Assembly (NCBI RefSeq): GCF_954871325.1
Contig: NC_088775.1
Span: forward strand, 10,207,561-10,271,560
Direction of reading: 5' to 3'
Source: Gordionus sp. m RMFG-2023
Taxonomy: Eukaryota; Nematomorpha; Gordioida; Chordodea; Parachordodidae
Length of the DNA: 64,000 nt
Below are positions 50,309-60,181 of this stretch, one piece after another. A program made the position numbers and the translations under genes. Positions within the stretch are counted from its first letter, which is position 1, and each line of letters opens with the position of its first letter. The notes below the pieces were generated by a model that saw only the letters and a program-made list of their open reading frames with translations, was not told where the DNA came from and ran no database searches.

Positions 50309-50582
50309 ATATATATATCGAAATAATATGTACATATATAAACCAACAAATGACTGCTTGGTCAACCTCGCAGCCCTTCTTTCACAATAATTTAAAAAGG
50401 ATTGACATCATATTGTTGTTTAACAGGTATAACATATAATATTTTCATAAGATATCATATAAAATTTAATATATAATCTACGAATCTACATATAAACATT
50501 ACTAGATAGACATTGTATACTATTAAAAGTTATATATATAATGTAAAAATACACAATTACAACACGCCCACTACTCACAGGC

Positions 50583-50588
50583 CACGTG
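50583..50588. promoter_or_regulatory. CACGTG E-box upstream of tyrosine decarboxylase
   Basis: A palindromic E-box about 700 bases upstream of the start codon, next to a run of 10 or more Cs. Function is inferred only from sequence and position. Confidence 0.25.
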
Positions 50589-50849
50589 TTACATCCTCAC
50601 CCCCCCCCCCCCAATACACACTCTTTCATATACTTCCCAAAATTCACTTCGTTTTGCATATACAAGTCACTTAATAACTTCTCACAAAAATATAAGGTTT
50701 CCTTTAGAGTCAAAGTTCATCTGTTATTCTTCATCTTAGAACCAAATACATTTTACATCCTAATCTATTAAATCACTTTAAATTTTTCATTTCGCTTCAT
50801 AGTTCATCGTTTACCATCCTAACATAAATCATCTGAAATCACATTTATT

Positions 50850-50962
50850 ATGTCACAATGATAAAATAAATTTTTAAATGCAGCATATTTATCATATCAC
50901 AATGGTAAAATTTCTTTAAATTTATATGTTTTCACCTATATCATATCACAATGATAAAATTA
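50850..50962. repeat. Three spaced TCACAATGRTAAAAT repeats
   Basis: CACAATG starts at 50854, 50898 and 50947, each followed by (A/G)TAAAAT and the last two preceded by ATCATAT. The spacing is 44 and 49 bases. They lie 340-430 bases upstream of the tyrosine decarboxylase start, so they could be a clustered binding site; they could equally be an eroded tandem repeat. Confidence 0.4.
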
Positions 50963-51287
50963 TGGTTCAACTGTAACGTAAATTTAAATTACTAATTTTC
51001 AATTTTATCTTTTTGCACAAACTTTCTAAATTTAAACGGCTTTAGATAGTTTTTCTCTTTATTAAATCATTATAAAAAAATATATCAATATTTGTATTTA
51101 GAGAAATTTTATTATAGCAAAGAATATCGTAAGATTCTATTATTGAGTATGTGATATTAATATTTTAAAGTAAGTAAAGTATATTACCCATTAGCCATTT
51201 GAGAAATATAACCTGGTCCGAATAATTTTCTCGATATGTGAATTTTGTCTCAGATAGATATATAATCAAATTTAAAAAAAAACACTT

Positions 51288-54200
51288 ATGAGGCGAAGGC
51301 AGATGGACGCGAAAGAGTTCTTAAAATCTAGTCAGATGATGAGTGAATACATAGTCAAATATTTAGAAAATATTCATATTCGACCAGTAATTCCTGATGT
51401 GGAACCTGGATTTTTAAAACATTTGATTCCTCTTGAAGCCCCAAACGAAGCTGAAAATTGGGAAAACATAATGTCGGACGTAGAATATAAGATCATGCCC
51501 GGGGTAAATTTAAGCAATTTATTATAATGTTTTAAAAAAAAATTAAAATTTACATCATTTTGAAAATGAAAAATTACGATTACACTAATTTCAATTGATA
51601 AGTTTCATTAAACTGGGAAAAATTAATTTCAAATTTTATGAATAAGTGATACAATATTCATTAGTATTTTACGATAAGTGTTGTTAAACGGATCGATTTG
51701 AGCCAATTTTTAATAACGACTAACTCAATTTTTATTCAAAAATATATTGCACAAACCTGAAGACTTTGCTCATAGATAGCTCAAAGGTTTGGACATCTAT
51801 TAGCCAAATCTTTAAGTTCAGGCAAAAATTTTCGGGCTAAAATATTGAGTTAGCTGTTTTTAAAAATCGGCTCAAGTCGAGACGTTTAACAATACTATTT
51901 TCAGTACTTTCTTATCGTATTCAATTATTTTACTGATGCATTATTTTTAAGAATTAATATAAAAATTAAATTTTAAATATCATTCTGAAATTTCCGCTTC
52001 CAAAATAGAATTTTTTTTGTAATTTTTATAAGATAACGCATTGGCAGCACCCCGGATTTTTCGCCTATTTTCCGGCCGGAAATTCTTATCCATCTATACT
52101 AGCTGACATGCTATCTGATGCTATTGGTTGCGTTGGCTTTTCCTGGGTAATATTCTTAACAGACTTCTGTATAAAGCAATTTTTTTAATGTCATATCCGG
52201 AATAATCTTTTTAGGGCATGGGCCAAATTAATCTAAATCTTTTTTTGGAATGGCCCATCCAGAGATGATATTTTTAAGCCCGGCCGGCCTCCAAATCTTT
52301 AAAATGAGTCATTTTTATTAATTTTGCATGTTTAAAGTTTTTTTTTACAATTTCCCTATAATTTTTCTTTTCTTCTTCTGTATAATATATTTTTTTAAAG
52401 GCTGCTAGTCCTTCTTGCACAGAGTTGGAGACCATCATCTTAGATTGGCTAGGTATTATTTAGATAAATATATAGTATTATATTATTTATGTTGTATATA
52501 TATATATAATAAAGATTTCTTTTGAACTAATCTAGATTACAAATACAAATATTTAATTACAACCCTAATATATAAATATTTTCTTTTCTATATTTTACTA
52601 CAAAGCCAAAATGCTTCATTTGCCTCAACATTTTTTGTATCACTTACCAGGTAGTACTGGGGGAGGTGTTTTACAAGTATATATTAGGATATATAAATAT
52701 ATATATTATTATTTTTTTAAATGTTTAACAAAATAAAAGTTTGAATTATACAGAATTTAAATAGTAATATATAACTTTATTAAATTATAAAATATTTATA
52801 CCAAATATTTATATCGATTTACAGGGATCGGCAAGTGAATGTATCTTAGTGAGTATGCTAACAGCTAGAAATCAAGCACTAGAGAGCTTAAAACAAAAAT
52901 ATCCAGAAGAATGTGGCGGCGTCCTTTTAAATAAACTTGTTGCATATTGTTCTAATCAAGTATTCAACCGTTTCTTAAAATATATCTCTTCAATATCGTT
53001 TAATTTATTTTAAAATCTATATTATATAAAATAAATTAATCTAAAAATGTATATATAGTTCATTGAACTTTACTCTAGAATTCAATTCTCATAAATTTTA
53101 AAGAAGTATCCCTATAGGAAATATGAACTCACAGTTAATAATAAATTTATCTAATGTCCTATTTATATGAAAGAATTTAAAAATTTTTAAATATTTATTT
53201 CATTTATCAAAGGCCCATTCGGCCGCTCATAAAGCTTCAATAATAAGCTTTGTCAACCTGCGTGGTCTTAAAACCGACGATGAATTTGCGCTTAGAGGAC
53301 ATGAATTAGAAAAGGCTATACAAGTATTTTTTTTTATAAATCCAATTAAAATAATATACAAAAAATTTTTAAAAATTTATATATTGTAGGAGGATATCAA
53401 GAATGGATTTTTCCCTTTTATGGTAATATTATTATAAATTGTTTATGTTAACAAAATTAGGTGCTTTAAATAACTTTATAAAATTAATTATTTTGAAGGT
53501 GTTGGCGACGTTAGGCTCCACTTCTTGCTGTTCTTTTGATAATATAAGAGAAATAGGGGAAATAAGTCAAAAACATGGCATGTGGTTCCACATCGATGCT
53601 GCCTATGCGGGTTCAGCATTTGTATGCCCCGAATTCCTACCCTATTTGGATGGGGTAGAAGTTAGTATAACATTTTTTTTTAAATGAAAGTTTATTTAAA
53701 AAATATCTGGAATCATTTTTTATTTATAGGAAATGTAAATGGAAATGAAACCCATTTTTTAAATTAACAAGAACCTGTTATGAAACCGTTTCTAGAAAAA
53801 AAAAATGACTAATATATATTATAATGTTCAAAATGTTGGGTGATTTATTTTAAAAGAATTTATTTATTTTTTGAATATTTTTAAATTAATTTTTTCAATG
53901 AATAGTGGAACCGGAAACAGAACCTGAAACCTTTAGAAACACGTCAAATCTTAGAAACAGGAACCATTTTTTAATCGGAACTATTTCTTAGTCCAGGTTT
54001 CAAAGTCTGGACTTTTAATTAGTAAAATATTCTGAACCGAAAACAGAACCTAGTCTTAGTTCTGAACTCTATAAATTGATCGCATCACATGGTAGAGGAG
54101 TTATTTTGTAGTGTTCGTTTGCATGAAAGTTTTATGTATATTTAGAGTTAATATTTTAAAATGGTAATTATGGTTTACAAAAAGGCATATATAATTATGC

Positions 54201-57200
54201 TCATATTTTTTTGAAAAAACATTTATAGTATGCCGATTCATTTAACACTAACCCTAATAAATGGATGCTGACAAATTTCGATTGCTCCGCATACTGGTAT
54301 ATACCTCATTGCATTGTTTGTAAACATAACAATAGGATTATTTTATGAATATGAATCATAATTACTAGGGTAGTAAACTCGTAACTAAGGGGACATGGGA
54401 GTTCGCCGTCTCTATTAAATTTCTATTCCAAATGGTATTATTGATGCAAATCTATTTTTCAAAAGTAAATTTCAATTTAAAAAAAGGGTTTGCGATTTGT
54501 CGTACTTTTTTAATAAAAAAAATACGTGTATCATCCCTTTTTTAAATTGAATTTGCAATTTTATTAAGTATATAGTCAATTCAAAATTTTAACTAAACTA
54601 TAAAAAGGAATTAATTTTTGTAGATAATATTATGGCCTGCCTTTTGATTTCATTAATTTTTAAATATTCCATTTTAAAAGGATAATAATTTTTTTACGTT
54701 TTATTTTACATATAAATAAATATCTAGAAATAGATTTTTAGACCCCTCCCCCCTTTCCCTCTTTATTATTCTTACCTGAGTAACAAGATTTTGTGGGAAA
54801 TATATTAACGTGCAAAATAATTAATTAAAAAAGTATTAAAAAAACAAACCAGTTTGCGTTTTTTAAAATGGTTTCTAACACCAAGCATTAATTTGATCAT
54901 TTGAATGATGATAATTGAAATGCATTATTTGCAACACAGCGTTTGATGCTTGATTTGTGCGCACTTTAAATTAGTTGCACAAAAATTTATTAGTAATAAA
55001 TTATGATATATTTTATATTAGTATAACTTGTTTGTATAAAAGTCATTTTAGTTTAATATATAATACATTACATTAGCTATATTAACTTACAATTGGAAAA
55101 GGGGGGGGGGGGATTAAATAGTCTAAGTAAATATATAAATTTTCAAATAGGATTTTTGAAGAAGTTTCGTCATTTAACATATTATACTATTATTGAACTT
55201 GATTTATATATATTTAAAGGATTAAAAATAGAGACATTTTGATCAATACCTTGAGTGAAAACCCGGTTTACCTTCAGCATAAAAATTCCGGTAATATTAT
55301 ACAAATATTTTATATAAATAATTCTATGAATTTTTATTTTAAAGATAAGGCTGAAGCTATTGACTATAGAGTAATAATAATAGCTATTTATATCAAATTA
55401 ATCGATATGACTATTTAGCATTGGGGAATTCCATTAAGCCGAAGGTTTAGAGCATTGAAACTATGGTTTGTAATCAGGTCTTATGGCCTATCCGGCATCC
55501 AAAAATACATTAGAAATGTATGATAATTTTTTTTATTTAATTCAATTTATCGTCTAATCTATTAAAGCATGTAAATTTAGCCAAATTATTCGAAAGTTTA
55601 GTGCGAAATGATCCTAGATTTGAAATTTGTGGGAAAGTTGTGTTGGGACTTGTATGCTTTAGATTAAAAGTATTTTATTTGAAATTTTTGTTACATTATT
55701 TTTCAAAAATTAAATATTGGAAGGGGGGCCATGGATGTCCAATGTGGAGGGAGGTGGGGATGTCTACCCCTCGAAGTTCTCTTAAATATCATCTTAATCT
55801 AACAAACTCCCCCCCCCCCATCTACATCACACATTTCAGCCCCCCCTTCCCCTTAAAAGTGTAAATATATCACTCTCAATAATTTGAAAGAAAAATCAGT
55901 AAAAGTTGAAATTTTTTTCAAATAATGCATAATTCATTTTAGAAAAAATGCATTCCCCACATTTTAGCAAAATCCTCGTTATGCCTCGGGGGAGCATGTG
56001 AAAACTATGGATTTGTATTTTTTATATAATCTCTTATTTATAAAATAAGTAAAAGAGTTTCTTCCATGTTTCATCATAAATCAGATATATATTAGATGAA
56101 CATTGTTATAATGAATAATATTTTAAAGAGGTGGAATTCCGTAAATTTTTATTATACTTAGATGGCCAAAGGTAAATTTTTTATTAAAATTTGCAATCTA
56201 ATTTTTGGAGAGTTATTTTAATTATGCGGTAGTAATAAAAATATCTTAAACCAGAAAAAAATAATCATAGCTTTAATTATATAATAGTCATTTTTAGCGG
56301 GGTTTTTAAATTTATTTTCACGGTGGAAAATTTTAATTTAACGTTTTTTTTTTCTCTAAATTTAAATTTTTTTAAAAAAGGGCCATAATGCCATTAACAA
56401 ACGACTTTTGGAATTACTTAACAATACTGGGAAAATTCATATGGTTCCTGCTTCACTATGCATCGTATCCAAATCAGAAGACGAACATATAATTACATCT
56501 GATAATACTCCTAATAACAACCTAAATGATTTATACGAAAAACAAGATGTTTTTGTTTTGCGATTTGCTATTTGTAAAGAAAACGCGCAACCAGACGAAA
56601 TAACTTCAGCTTGGAAATTAATTCAAATGATGGCTTCTTTTATATTGAAGCGCCGTACAACAATGAAAGATGAGATTTTGGGAATCTCTGAGCCGAATAC
56701 TAGAATTTTGGAAACTCTAAGGTATTGCGCCAACACTGAAAATCTGACCGAGCAACTTAAGATAGATCATTTTGTCAATTCTGAATTAAAGGATCATATG
56801 CACGCCCATAACAAATTTCATAATAAAACTAAGAACCAAATGGAGGGTAGATATTTTGTCAGTAATCATATGAATTCAAAATTTTCTCCCACGAGGAGTA
56901 AGAATTTCTTTGAAAATAATACCAAAAACGGAATCAAAAGTACAACTGATATGTGCGATAAGGTTTCAGTTTCGAATTTACCCAATAAACGAATCTACGA
57001 TAGCAGAGGAGTAGTCGAATTTAATGATATTATCAAGAGAATTCTTTTAACCCCTAAATTATCGTTCAAGAAATTTCTAGAATTGGAATCTCAACAAAAA
57101 ATTATACACAAATCACAGATAAAAGCTCCTAAATCTCAAAAATCGATGCAAAAGCTGCTAAGAATTAGACGAAGTTCTAGTACAGATTCATTAAGCCCAT

Positions 57201-57583
57201 CACTAGCTCCCGATGATGAAGTCATTTTCGCAAACGACCTGAATGACTTAGATGAGATTCTAATTAATTCAGACGACATCAATTTAAGAAATGACTTGGG
57301 ACTAAGGCGAGATTCTGTTGTAACTCGAAAGGTTAGTCAATATCAACCATGCGTAGGAGATGTGACTTTATGCCATGCAAATTCCCATCCCGGGGTACGG
57401 GATATATCCGAAAAAGGTATTTCAACTTTAAATAGGTCTCAGGACGATGATATGATAAAATATCCTATAGAATTTAAAAAACGGGGTAAAAGCGCTTCCC
57501 TAGATATAGGAATCAATAAGGATAATATTTACATGTTGCGTAATCATTTAAATGAACTTCTCCTGAAATTAAAGCAAATTTGA
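51288..57583 (+). CDS. Tdc: Tyrosine decarboxylase, 14 coding exons, 820 aa
   Basis: A PLP enzyme that turns tyrosine into tyramine, the precursor of octopamine. Exons: 51288-51503, 52033-52146, 52401-52452, 52606-52676, 52825-52959, 53213-53323, 53390-53422, 53499-53660, 54229-54296, 55220-55290, 55345-55370, 55419-55517, 55568-55669, 56381-57583. All splice phases agree and the total is 2463 bases with no internal stop. Signs: YLENI..RPV..DVEPGFL start, [18 protein letters not shown], His198 (AHSAAHK) over the cofactor, Asp277 (HIDAAYAG) and PLP-Lys309 in NPNKW. The NPNKW form, with [14 protein letters not shown] and [14 protein letters not shown], matches insect tyrosine decarboxylases rather than dopa or histidine decarboxylases. 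Met6 (51303, MDAKEF) may be the true start. Introns are as short as 48 bases. Intron 1 holds a palindromic miniature element. Confidence 0.92.
51677..51896. mobile_element. Palindromic 220-bp element in decarboxylase intron 1
   Basis: Runs from AGTGTTGTTAAACGG to the inverse ending CAATACT, nearly full length, with both central segments (CTCATAGATAG, GGACATCTATTAG). It lies between exons 1 and 2 of the tyrosine decarboxylase gene. Confidence 0.8.
53735..54075. repeat. GAACC-rich repeat in decarboxylase intron 8
   Basis: Repeated GAAACC, GAACCGGAAACAGAACC and GAACCGAAAACAGAACC pieces resemble those at 31330-32760. The ends are not defined. It accounts for much of the 568-base intron 8. Confidence 0.4.
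56450..57583 (+). other. Long disordered C-terminal extension of the decarboxylase
   Basis: Part of the last exon. After MVPASL the usual short turn is replaced by about 30 mostly polar residues ([18 protein letters not shown]) before VFVLRFAIC resumes the fold. The fold ends near residue 515 (FILKRR). About 305 further residues follow, rich in Asn, Lys, Ser and Asp, with a basic/Ser patch ([16 protein letters not shown]) that looks like a phosphorylation target and a final leucine-rich helix ([12 protein letters not shown]). No domain is recognised in the tail. Insect Tdc2 and histidine decarboxylases also carry long variable tails. Confidence 0.7.
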
Positions 57584-57627
57584 AAAAGAAAAGAAAAACG
57601 TCAGAATTACTCATTTGGGAAAATTAT

Positions 57628-57633
57628 AATAAA
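57628..57633 (+). other. AATAAA polyadenylation signal of the decarboxylase
   Basis: A canonical hexamer 45 bases after the stop codon; position and strand fit the gene. Confidence 0.5.
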
Positions 57634-57913
57634 TATATATTAAAGTGCTTCGTAATCAGGAATATTTAAATTATAAATATTAATATTGCAGGCGACTTTG
57701 GCAAAAATTTTTAATTCATTTTTTTTTAAAATCGTTTTTTGTGAAATAAATTCAAGACGTCTTAAAGAAGAAGAAAAAAATATATAAGGGTATTCAAAAG
57801 TATAATCTAGCAAAAAATAAATAATAATGTAAATATAAGGTAAGGTGCTGAGTAAGTATGGCATGGTTAATCTAACGCGTTACTTTATCATCTGAAGTAG
57901 CAACTGACTAACG

Positions 57914-58117
57914 CTGCATTTATTAAGTGCGTCCAGCGCTGCGAAATTAAATCGTTAGCGAAATCACAGCTGATTCGTCACAACGTTAATACTTTTTGAA
58001 ATATGCATAAAAAGATGTGGCTAATCTCATCATTTCAAGCACTATTTACAAAAGTAATTACTTATTATTGACATGATTTCGCATCGATCTAACGAATAGC
58101 GTTTAATATAAATGCAG
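57914..58117. mobile_element. Miniature inverted-repeat element, probable third-family copy
   Basis: CTGCATTTATTAAG near the left end and, inverted, CTGCATTTATATTAAACGC at the right. The ACAGCTGATTC segment is shared with 43638-43875. Confidence 0.4.
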
Positions 58118-60181
58118 ATCAAAAAGCTTTTATTTAATTAATTTAGTAAATGCCAAATTACACCCAAGCATATAGTATATACCTTTGGTTGCGGAATATC
58201 TAGGGGGGGGGGGGGGGTGGATTTAGAAACATCTGAAATGACCACCTCATTATGAGCTTTGACACATAATTTCTGTAATGAAAAGGAACTTGAAGGACTT
58301 AAATTAGCTTTTTAGAATATTATAATAAAATCCTTAATGTTTAAATATAAATATTTAGTATTTTCTAGCCATCTCCATATTATCATTCATAAGATTTAAA
58401 CCCGCTTAAATGACCTCAATTATTCTTACTGGAAAATAGTTAATTAACTGTTGAGAAGTTCCTGATTTTTTTTCAACATCCTCTGAATTGTTATTTACAA
58501 ATCTGCCGTTGCGTTTTGTAAATATTGTTTTCATAACTCATTCCCCATAATTCTCTACATATTTCCAATTTGATTAAGATCAAGATTAGGTCTATAGAAA
58601 ATTTTGCGATTTTATTCAATTCAAAAAATTAGACTCTAATACGATAAAAAAATTCGATTTAGTTTTACAAATTTCGATTAAATAATTTCTAATTTATTCG
58701 TATTATTCTAAAATGTTCGAAAATAGTAAATTTTTAAATACATATTCGAATTATTTATATACTTTACAATTATTTTTAAAAAATTAAAATCATTCTTATA
58801 ACAAAAATTTAAAGAGACCCTTATAATCTTTTTATTAAGTAAAATATCGTATAACATAATAATTGTAAAATATCGTGTAACATATTAACATTATATAAAA
58901 ATATATTTACTTTAAAAACATTAAAAAATATAAAAATCTTTTTATAAATCTAAGCGGTTAAACATCATGTTTTTTAGTCCGGTTTCCAAAAAGTTGCCAG
59001 CAATATTTGAAAAAGAATTTAGATTTTTTATGGTAGAAAGAGAAATTCTTTTGTTTCAATAGTAATTATCTTGATTTTTAAAGGAGAAAAATGCCTTTGT
59101 TAATAACGATTGGAATGAAATGAGTAGGAGAAAGTCGTGCAATTACATATTTTTAGTCTATTTAAGATATTGAATATTAAAATAAAATGTGTCTAAAAGC
59201 TAAAAGAAGAAGGAATTAAGAACTTTATGTATTTTACAATGTGAAAAGTTAAAAAATAATTTATAAACAAATCTTTTGTAATTTTCATGCATAAAAAATA
59301 TTTCAAGATGAGATCAAAATTACTGAACAAAATATTTGAAAAATATTACTTTCAAAAAATTGAAATATTCATTCGAATTGTAAGAATGCAAATAATAATT
59401 ATTTGAAATGCATGAAAACGAATACTAACTAAATTATTTTATATTCCATTTTCGGGAGGCAAGACTTAAAGATCATTCCAATGCCATTATTCTATTATCT
59501 AACTAACAACTATATTGATTTTGATAAATGTTATGGTTTTGATAGATTCCTATTAAAAATATGCATTTTTTTTATTGGATATGTTACTTAGATGTTCCAA
59601 TTTAAAAAACATTCCATTAATAAAACACCCCCCTCCCCTATTTAAACACTCTTCATTTATGCTATCTTAATTAATACTGAATTTATGCACCTATATATTC
59701 TAAGTTTAAATGGCTAAAATCCGATATTTCGCAAGCCCCGAAGAAAATTCGCTAAGCTTTGAGGCGCGAATTTGCTTAATTAGTAGAATTATAATTTTTA
59801 AATGGGAAGCTAAAAATACAGCAATTATGTGCTTATGTTTTAATTAAAAATAAATTATTTTAATATCGTGCAAATTGGTAAACTTTCGCGTTTAAAAAAA
59901 GGCAAAGTTGTGTTTTTTATTTTATATTACCACCTTAATTTCGACAACGCAACGTTTTGTAGAAATATAGAACACTAAAGACTACTGCTCCAATTTGTAT
60001 GCACTATCCTCTGAACAATAACAACCCACTAACTAACTATACCAGGCACAAATATTATTATATGTACAAAATATATTTTTTCAATGAAATATAAGACATG
60101 ATAACAAACCATTATAGATATATAAATTACAATTGTATGAAATTTGCAAAATTTATGTTTTATAATATTATACATTATGGT
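58118..60181. other. Intergenic sequence between two convergent genes
   Basis: No gene is seen between the 3' ends of the plus-strand decarboxylase and the minus-strand DNAJC8-like gene. A run of 15 Gs lies at 58203-58217. The rest is AT-rich. Confidence 0.45.

Noticed and set aside
54229-54296. NPNKW at the PLP lysine seen as a lost catalytic His (NPHKW)
   Set aside because: Insect tyrosine decarboxylases have NPNKW, so this is a subfamily signature and not damage.
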